Of a stretch of 19,372 bases of DNA, positions 11,541 to 19,372 are shown one piece after another. Every line of letters starts with the position of its first letter. Position 1 is the first letter of the stretch. The notes beneath the pieces are model-generated. The model was not told the origin of the DNA. It did no database searches and worked only from the letters and a program-made list of their open reading frames with translations. This DNA comes from DATFQI01 sp035264365 (GTDB lineage Bacteria; Actinomycetota; Thermoleophilia; Solirubrobacterales; Solirubrobacteraceae), in assembly GCA_035264365.1 (NCBI GenBank), contig DATFQI010000188.1, positions 1 to 19,372 on the forward strand, given 5' to 3'. The position numbers and the translations under genes are program-made.

Positions 11541-13657
11541 CCGTCATCGAGACCCAGCGCGAGCAGACCCGCGCGCGCTACCCGGACAGCGAGGGCTACG
11601 TCGAACGCGACGGGGTGCGCGTCTTCTACGAGGTCTACGGCTCCGGGCAGCCGACGATCCTGCTGCTGCCGACCTGGTCGATCATCCACTCGCGCCACTG
11701 GAAGGGGCAGATCCCGTACCTCGCCCGCCACGCGCGCGTGATCACGTTCGACGGGCGCGGCAACGGCCGCTCGGACCGCCCGACGACCGAGGAGGCGTAC
11801 CGCGAGCACGAGTTCGCCGCGGACGCCCTGGCCGTGATGGACGCCACCGGGACGGAGCGCGCCGTCATCGTCGGGTTGTCGGCCGGCGCCCTGTGGGGCG
11901 CGCTGCTGGCCGCCGAGCACCCGGAGCGCGTGGAGGCGGCGGCGTTCATCGCCGCCGCGGCGCCGTTCGCCCAGCACGCCGTGCGCACGACCGCGCCGTT
12001 CGACGAGCCGATGGAGTCCTACGAGGGCTGGGACAAGTACAACCGCCACTACTGGCTCGAGCACTACCGCGGCTTCCTCGAGTTCTTCTTCGGGCAGGTC
12101 TTCACCGAGCCGCACTCGACCAAGCAGATCGAGGACTGCGTGGGCTGGGGCCTGGACACCGACGGCGCGACGCTGGCGCTGACCTACACGGGTCGGGAGC
12201 TGCGCGACCGCGACTCATTCCGCGCGCTCTGCGAGCGGATCGCCTGCCCGGTGCTGGTCATCCACGGCACCGACGACGCCGTCCGCCCGTTCATCGTCGG
12301 CGAGGAGCTGGCGGAGGTCACGGGCGGCGACCTCGTGGCGCTCGAGGGCTCCGGGCACTGCCCGCCCGCGCGCGACCCCGTGCAGGTGAACCTGCTGCTG
12401 CGCGAGTTCGCCGTCCCGCGCTCGCATGCGACCCGCTGGACGCGCGGACGCCGCCGCGGCAAGCGGGCGCTCTACGTCTCCTCGCCGATCGGTCTCGGGC
12501 ATGCGCGCCGCGACATCGCGATCACGCGGGAGCTGCGCCGCCTCCATCCGGACATCGAGGTCGACTGGCTCGCCCAGCACCCCGTCACGGCGGCGCTCGA
12601 GGCCGCCGGCGAGCGGGTGCACCCGGCCAGCCGCGAGCTCGCCAACGAGTCCCGCCATATCGAGTCGGAGTCGGCCGAGCACGACCTGCACTGCTTCCAG
12701 GCCTGGCGCCGGATGGACGAGATCCTCGTCGCCAACTTCATGGTCTTCCACGACCTCGTCAGCGAGCAGCACTACGACCTCTGGATCGCCGACGAGGGCT
12801 GGGAGATCGACTACTACCTGCACGAGAACCCCGAGCAGAAGCGCGCCGCCTACGTGTGGCTGACCGACTTCGTCGGCTGGCTCCCGATGGCCGACGGCGG
12901 CGAGCACGAGGCCGGGCTCACCGCCGACTACAACGCCGAGATGATCGAGCACATCGCCCGCTACCCGCGCGTGCGCGACCAGGCGATCTTCGTCGGCAAC
13001 CGCGACGACATCGTCCCCGACGACTTCGGTCCCGACCTGCCGGCGATCGCGGACTGGACCGGCGAGCACTTCGACTTCGCCGGCTACGTGACCGGGTTCG
13101 ACCCCGCGGAGACCGGCGACCGCGAGCGGCTGCGCGCGGAGCTCGGCTATCGCCCGCAGGAGCAGGTCTGCATCGTCACCGTCGGCGGGTCGGGCGTCGG
13201 GCGCTCGCTGCTCGAGCGCGTGATCGCCGCGTTCCCGGAGGCGCGGCAGCGGGTGCCGCGGCTGCGGATGATCGTCGTCGCCGGACCGCGGATCGATCCC
13301 CGCTCGCTAGCGGACTGCGAGGGGCTGGAGGTCCGCGCCTTCGTGCCCGACCTCTACCGCCACCTCGCCGCGTGCGACCTCGCCGTCGTGCAGGGCGGCC
13401 TGACCACCTCGATGGAGCTGACGGCCAACCGCCGCCCGTTCCTCTACTTCCCGCTTCGCCACCACTTCGAGCAGAACACCCACGTGCGCCACCGGCTCGA
13501 GCGCTACGGCGCCGGGCGCTGCATGGACTTCGAGACCGCGACTCCAGCCACGATCGCCGAGGCGATCGCGGAGGAGATCGGGCGCGAGGTCGACTACCGG
13601 CCCGTCGAGACCGACGGCGCGGCCCTCGCAGCCGCGCGGATCGCGGAGCTGCTCTAG
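11537..13657 (+). CDS. Fused alpha/beta hydrolase-glycosyltransferase
   Basis: 706 residues from the ATG at 11537 (GGAGGAG just upstream; ATGA overlap with TetR). Residues about 1-290 are an alpha/beta hydrolase: the oxyanion-region segment LLLPTWSIIHSRHWKGQIPY, FDGRGNGRSDRP, nucleophile elbow GLSAG with Ser115, acid Asp246 or Asp247 (HGTDD), and catalytic His274 (GSGHCPP). A short basic linker (RWTRGRRRGKR, about 300-310) leads to a GT-B glycosyltransferase resembling the MurG/GT28 group: N-terminal Gly loop SSPIGLGHARRD (315-326), central TVGGSGVGRSLLERV, and nucleotide-sugar-site-like AACDLAVVQGGLTTSMEL with FPLRHHFEQN. Both domains look complete with key residues kept. It may transfer a sugar to, and hydrolyse an ester or amide in, the same small molecule. 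The substrate cannot be predicted. It is the last gene of the SBP56 operon and shares CTAG with the convergent methyltransferase stop. Confidence 0.88.
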   Translation: MTVIETQREQTRARYPDSEGYVERDGVRVFYEVYGSGQPTILLLPTWSIIHSRHWKGQIPYLARHARVITFDGRGNGRSDRPTTEEAYREHEFAADALAVMDATGTERAVIVGLSAGALWGALLAAEHPERVEAAAFIAAAAPFAQHAVRTTAPFDEPMESYEGWDKYNRHYWLEHYRGFLEFFFGQVFTEPHSTKQIEDCVGWGLDTDGATLALTYTGRELRDRDSFRALCERIACPVLVIHGTDDAVRPFIVGEELAEVTGGDLVALEGSGHCPPARDPVQVNLLLREFAVPRSHATRWTRGRRRGKRALYVSSPIGLGHARRDIAITRELRRLHPDIEVDWLAQHPVTAALEAAGERVHPASRELANESRHIESESAEHDLHCFQAWRRMDEILVANFMVFHDLVSEQHYDLWIADEGWEIDYYLHENPEQKRAAYVWLTDFVGWLPMADGGEHEAGLTADYNAEMIEHIARYPRVRDQAIFVGNRDDIVPDDFGPDLPAIADWTGEHFDFAGYVTGFDPAETGDRERLRAELGYRPQEQVCIVTVGGSGVGRSLLERVIAAFPEARQRVPRLRMIVVAGPRIDPRSLADCEGLEVRAFVPDLYRHLAACDLAVVQGGLTTSMELTANRRPFLYFPLRHHFEQNTHVRHRLERYGAGRCMDFETATPATIAEAIAEEIGREVDYRPVETDGAALAAARIAELL

Positions 13658-14271
13658 CTCGAGCGCGCGACCCCGAGCGACTGCGCCGCGAGGAACTTCG
13701 GCGAGCCCTTCTCGTAGTAGACGTCCACCTGGTCGATCTCGAAGCCCGCGCCACGCAGCAGGTCGACGGTCGGGCGGTTGAGGTTGCAACCGCCGAACAG
13801 GCGGTTCTGGATCGGGTTGAGGCGGTTCTGCCAGCGGCGGACGCTCTCGTCCGGCGCGAGGCCGTGCTCGACGAAGTGCAGCGTGCCGCCCGGCTTGAGC
13901 ACGCGGCGCAGCTCGCGGAGGGCGGCGTCGATGTCGGGGATCGTGCACATGGTCCAGGTCGAAAGCGCGCTGTCGAACGAGTCGTCGCCGAACGGCAGCG
14001 ACTGGCCGTCGAGGCCGGAGCGCTCGATCGGCGTGGAGGTATGCGCGAGGCGCTCGCGCGCGAGCTTCCAGCCGACGTCGGCGGGCTCGACCGCGGCGAC
14101 GCGGGTCACGGCGCTGGGATAGAACGGGATGTTCAGGCCGGAGCCGAAGCCGATCTCGACGAGCTCGCCGGAGAGGCCCTCGCAGACGCGGGCGCGCTGC
14201 TCGCGCGCGACCTTCATGTCGCACGCGACGTTGATGATGCGCGGCAGCAGGTGATCGCCGTAGATGCCCAT
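13654..14271 (-). CDS. Class I SAM-dependent methyltransferase, METTL7-like
   Basis: 205 residues. SAM motif I is VEIGFGSGLN (38-47). It is followed by an acidic ribose-binding position (AVEPAD), a motif with DGQSLPFGDDSFDSALSTWT and the post-motif RRVLKPGGTLHFVEHG of the Methyltransf_11/UbiE type. The C-terminal block, in which a WQ pair precedes LNPIQNRLFGGCNLNR, recalls the EH...WQ..L.P....LF.GCNL.R pattern that I remember from vertebrate METTL7A/B, which methylate thiols. The substrate is inferred only. It is cytoplasmic or peripheral; there is no N-terminal membrane anchor, unlike the animal proteins. The ATG is one base after the stop of the deaminase upstream, so the two form an operon. 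The stop overlaps the hydrolase-glycosyltransferase stop in the opposite direction. Confidence 0.88.
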   Translation of the reverse strand: MGIYGDHLLPRIINVACDMKVAREQRARVCEGLSGELVEIGFGSGLNIPFYPSAVTRVAAVEPADVGWKLARERLAHTSTPIERSGLDGQSLPFGDDSFDSALSTWTMCTIPDIDAALRELRRVLKPGGTLHFVEHGLAPDESVRRWQNRLNPIQNRLFGGCNLNRPTVDLLRGAGFEIDQVDVYYEKGSPKFLAAQSLGVARSS

Positions 14272-14272
14272 G

Positions 14273-14716
14273 TCAGACCCCGATGTCCTCGTTCCAGATC
14301 TCCGGATGCTCGGCGATGAAGCTGCCGAGCAGCTCGGCGCACTCGCTCGAGTCGAGGTCGATGATCTCGATCCCGAGCTCGCGAAGCCAGCCGATCCCGC
14401 CCTCGAAGGTGCGTGACTCGCCGACGATCACGCGCGGGATCGCGAACTGCCGCACCAGGCCGCTGCAGTACCAGCACGGCGCGAGCGTGGTGACCATGGT
14501 CGTGCCGCGATAGCTCGCGCGGCGGCCGGCGTCGCGGAACGCGTCCGTCTCGCCGTGCGCCGAGGCGTCGTCGTCCTGGACGCGGCGGTTGTGGCCGCGG
14601 CCCCACAGCGAGCCGTCCGGGCCGAACAGCGCGGCGCCGATCGGGATGCCGCCCTCTCCCAGCCCGGCGCGGGCCTCCTCGAGCGCGACGGCGAGCATCT
14701 CCTGCTGCGTTGGCAT
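14273..14716 (-). CDS. Cytosine deaminase-like zinc hydrolase (Fcy1/CodA-small type)
   Basis: 147 residues. The zinc-dependent cytidine/deoxycytidylate deaminase signature is complete: His54-Ala/Gly-Glu56 (SAHGETDAF) and PCWYC with Cys81 and Cys84. The order, the GGIPIGAALFGPDGSLWGRG opening, GHNRRVQ and the C-terminal HPEIWNEDIGV resemble fungal cytosine deaminase Fcy1 (about 158 residues) more than tRNA adenosine deaminases. The usual reaction is cytosine to uracil plus ammonia; related members act on guanine or modified bases. It is the first gene of a two-gene operon with the methyltransferase (1-bp gap). Only 13 bp separate its start from a small gene on the other strand, so its promoter must lie within that gene or further right. 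There is no strong Shine-Dalgarno. Confidence 0.88.
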   Translation of the reverse strand: MPTQQEMLAVALEEARAGLGEGGIPIGAALFGPDGSLWGRGHNRRVQDDDASAHGETDAFRDAGRRASYRGTTMVTTLAPCWYCSGLVRQFAIPRVIVGESRTFEGGIGWLRELGIEIIDLDSSECAELLGSFIAEHPEIWNEDIGV

Positions 14717-14729
14717 GATCCAACGCTAC

Positions 14730-14828
14730 ATGGACCTTGAGGCCATGGACCCACGCTTCCCGGAGCCCTCCGAGGACGAGCGGGCGGCGATCCGCGAGGC
14801 GGTCGCGCAGCTGCAGGCGGAGGGCTGA
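14730..14828 (+). CDS. Possible 32-residue small protein
   Basis: A short frame runs from ATG at 14730 (or ATG at 14745) to TGA. The product, rich in acidic residues (DPRFPEPSEDERAAIREAVA), would form one amphipathic helix at its C-terminus. The start is 13 bp from the divergent deaminase start, leaving no room for a normal leader unless it is leaderless or read from further left. The helix pattern and lack of a gene on the other strand make it plausible. No family is recognised, and it could be chance. Confidence 0.35.
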   Translation: MDLEAMDPRFPEPSEDERAAIREAVAQLQAEG

Positions 14829-14829
14829 G

Positions 14830-15816
<987 letters not shown>

Positions 15817-15875
15817 TGCGCGATCCCACCAGTCGCGGTCCGTGGCGGTCAACCGACGGAGGTCCAGCTCTACGC

Positions 15876-16469
15876 TCAGGCGACGAGGGACACCCCGATC
15901 GCGCCCATGATCACGGCGACGGCGCCGTCGAGCGCGCGCCAGGCGGCCGGGCGGGAGAAGGGCCGGCGCAGCAGCCGGGCGCCGAAGCCGAGCCCGCAGA
16001 ACCAGAGCACGGAGCCGATCGCGGCACCGAGCCCGAACCACCAGTGGGCATCGCCGTGGGTGGCGGCTACGGAGCCGAGCAGCACGACGGTGTCGAGGTA
16101 GACGTGCGGGTTCAGCCATGTCAGGGCGAGCGCCGCGGCGACGACCGCGCGCAGCCCTGACGCCTCGCCGCCGGCGGCGTGCAGCGCGGACGGGCGCCAG
16201 GCGCGGCGGGCGGCGAGCACCGCGTAGCCGAGCAGGAACGCGGCGCCGGCCCAGCGCACGACGTCGACGAGCTCGCCGCGCAGCAGCGCGCCCGCGCCAC
16301 CCACGCCGAGCGCGATCAGCACCGCATCGCTGACCGCGCAGATCGCGACGACAGCGCCGACGTGCTCGCCGCGGATGCCCTGCCGCAGCACGAACGCGTT
16401 CTGGGCGCCGATCGCGACGATCAGCGAGAGGCCGAAGCCGAGGCCGGAGAGTGCGGCGACGAGGTCCAT
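15876..16469 (-). CDS. LysE/ArgO-family basic amino acid exporter
   Basis: 197 residues from the ATG at 16469; an in-frame ATG at 16490 would add seven polar residues without a visible ribosome binding site. The N-terminal helix contains the family hallmark LIVAIGAQNAFVLRQGIRGE, and TWLNPHVYLD mid-protein matches the LysE signature NP-x-x-x-D/L-D. About six membrane helices are visible. LysE of Corynebacterium and ArgO of Escherichia export lysine and arginine, driven by the membrane potential. It is divergent from an ArgP/LysG-like regulator, 71 bp between starts, which is the classic lysE-lysG arrangement. Regulation by that protein, induced by intracellular basic amino acids, is expected. 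The 3' end is 59 bp from the binding protein's start; co-transcription is possible. Confidence 0.92.
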   Translation of the reverse strand: MDLVAALSGLGFGLSLIVAIGAQNAFVLRQGIRGEHVGAVVAICAVSDAVLIALGVGGAGALLRGELVDVVRWAGAAFLLGYAVLAARRAWRPSALHAAGGEASGLRAVVAAALALTWLNPHVYLDTVVLLGSVAATHGDAHWWFGLGAAIGSVLWFCGLGFGARLLRRPFSRPAAWRALDGAVAVIMGAIGVSLVA

Positions 16470-16513
16470 GCCCACACCATCGCTCGGCATCTACCGAAAC
16501 TCCAGCTACAGAT

Positions 16514-16541
16514 TCTTCAGGAGCATTAGACTTGCTGAAGA
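16514..16541. promoter_or_regulatory. Inverted repeat in the LysE/LysG divergent region
   Basis: TCTTCAG (16514-16520) and CTGAAGA (16535-16541) form a perfect 7-bp inverted repeat with a 14-bp spacer, inside the 71-bp region between the two divergent starts. LysR-type regulators bind such dyads. The right arm covers the first base of the regulator's ATG. AGGAG (16519-16523) lies eight bases before an in-frame TTG at 16532, which may be the true start. Confidence 0.45.
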
Positions 16542-17404
16542 TGCAGTTGGACCTCGACCAGCTCCGCACGCTGCGCGCGGTGGTCGAGCAGGGCACGCTG
16601 GACGCCGCGGCGACCGCGCTGCACGTGACCCCCTCGGCGGTCAGCCAGCGGCTGAAGGCGCTGGAGACGGCCGTCGGCCAGGTCCTGCTCGTGCGCAGCA
16701 AGCCGGCGCGCGCGACGCCCGCGGGCGAGACGGTCCTGCGGATGGCGCGGCAGGTCGAGCTGCTTGCCGCCGACACGAGCGCGGAGCTGGCACGAACCGG
16801 GGAGCCGCCCCGGCTGGCGGTCGCCGTCAACGCGGACTCGATGGCGACGTGGTTCCTTCCGGCGATCGCGCCGCTGGCGGGCGAGCTGGCGATCGAGCTG
16901 CACCGCGAGGACGAGGCCAACACCGTGCGGCTGCTGCGGGCCGGCACCGTGGTCGCCGCGATCACCTACGACGCGGCGCCGGTCTCCGGCTGCACGGTCA
17001 CGCCGCTCGGGGTCATGCGCTACCGGCCGATGGCGTCGAAGGCGTTCGCGCGCCGCTGGCTCCGGGACGGCCCCACCGCCGAGGCGCTCGCTGCCGCGCC
17101 GATGATGGTCTTCGATCTCGACGACGCGCTGCAGACCGAGTACCTGCTGTCGCGCTCGCCCGGCGCCGCCCCGCCGCAGACGATGGTGCCGTCGTCCTCC
17201 GACTTCGTGAAGGCGATCGAGCTCGGCATGGGCTGGGGGATGGTGCCCGACCTCCAGCGCAGCGCGAAGCTGGTCGAGCTCGAGGCGGGCGCGGAGACGG
17301 ACGTCGCGCTGTATCTGCAGCGGTGGCGGCTGCGCACGCCGTCGCTCGACCTGCTCGCGGACGCGATCGTCAAGGGCGCGCGCGAGCAGCTCGCCGCCGC
17401 CTAG
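16541..17404 (+). CDS. LysR-family regulator, ArgP/LysG-like
   Basis: 287 residues from ATG 16541; a TTG at 16532 with AGGAG eight bases upstream gives three more residues and may be preferred. The N-terminal winged helix-turn-helix matches ArgP/LysG: DQLRTLRAVVEQGTLDAAA, LHVTPSAVSQRLKALETAVG, QVLLVRSKPARATPAGE. The C-terminal effector domain has NADSMATWFLPAIAPLAGE, the usual start of this subgroup. Members sense basic amino acids (Lys, Arg, His) and activate the divergent exporter. The target is therefore most likely the LysE gene next door. It converges on the MmgE/PrpD gene, sharing the stop sequence CTAG (17401-17404). Confidence 0.92.
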   Translation: MQLDLDQLRTLRAVVEQGTLDAAATALHVTPSAVSQRLKALETAVGQVLLVRSKPARATPAGETVLRMARQVELLAADTSAELARTGEPPRLAVAVNADSMATWFLPAIAPLAGELAIELHREDEANTVRLLRAGTVVAAITYDAAPVSGCTVTPLGVMRYRPMASKAFARRWLRDGPTAEALAAAPMMVFDLDDALQTEYLLSRSPGAAPPQTMVPSSSDFVKAIELGMGWGMVPDLQRSAKLVELEAGAETDVALYLQRWRLRTPSLDLLADAIVKGAREQLAAA

Positions 17405-18561
17405 GGGAGGCCGGCGGCGGCGGCGAGCGCGGCCGCCGGCACGCCGAGGTCGTCGAGCGCGCCGTCCAGCCGCGAGCCGGCGAGCTCGCGCAGCTTCGCC
17501 CGCAGGGCCGCCTCGTCCATCGGCCGTGCAGGGGAGCCGAGCGCCCCCTCGACGTGGCCGGCCCGCTCGCCGCCGGCCTCCAGCACGGCCTCGGACTCGA
17601 GCAGCGTGTCGTCGGTGCGCAGCTCGATCCGGTGCGCGAGCGCCCGCGCGGCGTCGTCGACGGCGTCGAACGCCGCGAGCCGGGGCGGCCCGTGCAGCAG
17701 TGAGTAGGCGGTCAGGTACGGGATCGAGAACTTCGCCTGCAGCCCGTCGGCCACGTCCGGTCCGAGCGAGGCCGCGTGCAGGCTGACCGGGTGGACGGTG
17801 ATCGTCAGCGCGGCGCCGGGCTCGAGGCCGGCCTCGCGCGCCTGGGCGGCCGCCTCGATCGCGCCGTGCGTCTGCAGGCAGCAGGGGTACGCCTTGATCC
17901 AGTTCTCGCTCGCCGCCGGCGGGTCGTTCGGGCCGGGCTCGACCCAGCGGGCCCCGTAGGCCTGCTCGAAGCCGGCCTCGCCGCGCTCGATCTCCGCGCT
18001 CGCGGTCGCTCCGGCCTCGGCGAGCCGCGCAGCGGCCAGGCCCGCGGCGGCGGCGCGGCCCACCTGGAGCGACTTCCCGTCCGAGCCGAACGCGGCCCGC
18101 AGCCCGCTCGCCTGCAGCAGCGCGAACCGGAGCGCGTGGGCTGTGCGCTCCTCGTCGAGCCCGAGCAGCAGCGCGGCGGTGAGCGCGGCCGCGGGCGCTC
18201 CCGCGACCGCCGTCGGGTGCCACCCGGGCGCGCGCAACCGCGGATGATTGGCCCCGGTGAGGCGGCCGGCGAACTCGAACCCCGCCGCGAAGGCGGCGAG
18301 CGCCTCGCCGGCGGTCGCGCCGCGCTCGGCGCCGAGCAGCACCGCCACCGGCGCGACCGGCGCCGAGAGGTGCGCGAGCCCTGGCAGGTACGTGTCGTCG
18401 TAGTCGAGCACGTGGCCGGCGGTGCCGGCGGCGGCGATCCGCTCGCCGAGCTCGTTCCCGAGCGCGCGGGCCGCGCGGGCGGCCCGCTGCTCGCGCCCGC
18501 CGGCGGCGCACGCCAGCCAGTCGAGCAGCGCGGTGCGGTGGCCGGGCGTCGGCGCCGCCAC
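17401..18561 (-). CDS. MmgE/PrpD-family protein (short form)
   Basis: 386 residues, starting at GTG 18561 four bases after the malic enzyme stop. The family segments are present in order: GHVLDYDDT (50-57; family Asp residues), AHLSAPVAPVAVLLGAE, GWHPTAVAG with His115, AFGSDGKSLQVGRAAAAG with Lys163, and KAYPCCLQTHGA. PrpD (2-methylcitrate dehydratase), cis-aconitate decarboxylase and related epimerases belong here; residues corresponding to known active sites are kept, but the substrate cannot be told. Typical members have about 440-460 residues; this one begins late, near the motif that is normally LLDTLGCALAG (here LLDWLACAAGG), so the first helix is missing or another start is used. Operon with malic enzyme suggests a dicarboxylic or tricarboxylic acid substrate. 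Confidence 0.85.
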   Translation of the reverse strand: MAAPTPGHRTALLDWLACAAGGREQRAARAARALGNELGERIAAAGTAGHVLDYDDTYLPGLAHLSAPVAPVAVLLGAERGATAGEALAAFAAGFEFAGRLTGANHPRLRAPGWHPTAVAGAPAAALTAALLLGLDEERTAHALRFALLQASGLRAAFGSDGKSLQVGRAAAAGLAAARLAEAGATASAEIERGEAGFEQAYGARWVEPGPNDPPAASENWIKAYPCCLQTHGAIEAAAQAREAGLEPGAALTITVHPVSLHAASLGPDVADGLQAKFSIPYLTAYSLLHGPPRLAAFDAVDDAARALAHRIELRTDDTLLESEAVLEAGGERAGHVEGALGSPARPMDEAALRAKLRELAGSRLDGALDDLGVPAAALAAAAGLP

Positions 18562-18565
18562 GCGG

Positions 18566-19372
<807 letters not shown>

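Overview
This is a very GC-rich window with dense, overlapping genes, little non-coding DNA and long antisense open frames in nearly every gene. The gene content points to an actinobacterium, most likely of the Thermoleophilia/Solirubrobacterales type. The signs are a large LAL-type LuxR regulator, a MASE1-GAF histidine kinase, secreted proteins with Lys/Arg-rich C-termini, PspC and GlsB membrane proteins, and a LysE/LysG-like pair. The lineage is an inference from gene content and base composition. I see no tRNA, rRNA, CRISPR array, insertion sequence or phage gene.

Layout. 1-3.2 kb: the 3' end of a diacylglycerol/lipid kinase-family gene, a secreted protein of unknown function, a tiny PspC-domain protein (minus strand), a secreted protein with two cupredoxin domains, and a GlsB/YeaQ-type membrane protein. 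Strong GC hairpins separate several of these. 3.3-8.0 kb: a MASE1-GAF-HisKA_3 histidine kinase converging on, and overlapping by 48 bp, a 929-residue LAL regulator. 8.1-9.5 kb: a secreted repeat/propeller-like protein. 9.5-13.7 kb: a compact four-gene operon encoding an SBP56/methanethiol-oxidase-family protein, a 39-residue hydrophobic micropeptide, a TetR regulator and a fused alpha/beta hydrolase-glycosyltransferase. Every junction overlaps, and a palindromic operator-like site sits between promoter and ribosome binding site. 13.65-14.7 kb, convergent: a METTL7-like methyltransferase and a Fcy1-like cytosine deaminase. 14.8-15.8 kb: a PstS-like periplasmic binding protein with a C-terminal (Glu-Pro)n tail encoded by a hexanucleotide repeat. 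15.9-17.4 kb: a divergent LysE/ArgO exporter and ArgP/LysG regulator. 17.4-19.4 kb: an MmgE/PrpD-family protein downstream of malic enzyme (5' end outside the window).

How they work together. The exporter and its LysR regulator form a familiar basic-amino-acid efflux module. Malic enzyme and the MmgE/PrpD protein look like a small C4-acid metabolism operon. The most unusual part is the SBP56 operon: an oxidase-like protein, a micropeptide, its own repressor and a two-domain hydrolase-glycosyltransferase, beside a methyltransferase that resembles animal thiol methyltransferases. I suggest a small-molecule or volatile-sulfur handling pathway under TetR control, but that is inference. No stretch longer than about 100 bases lacks a gene.
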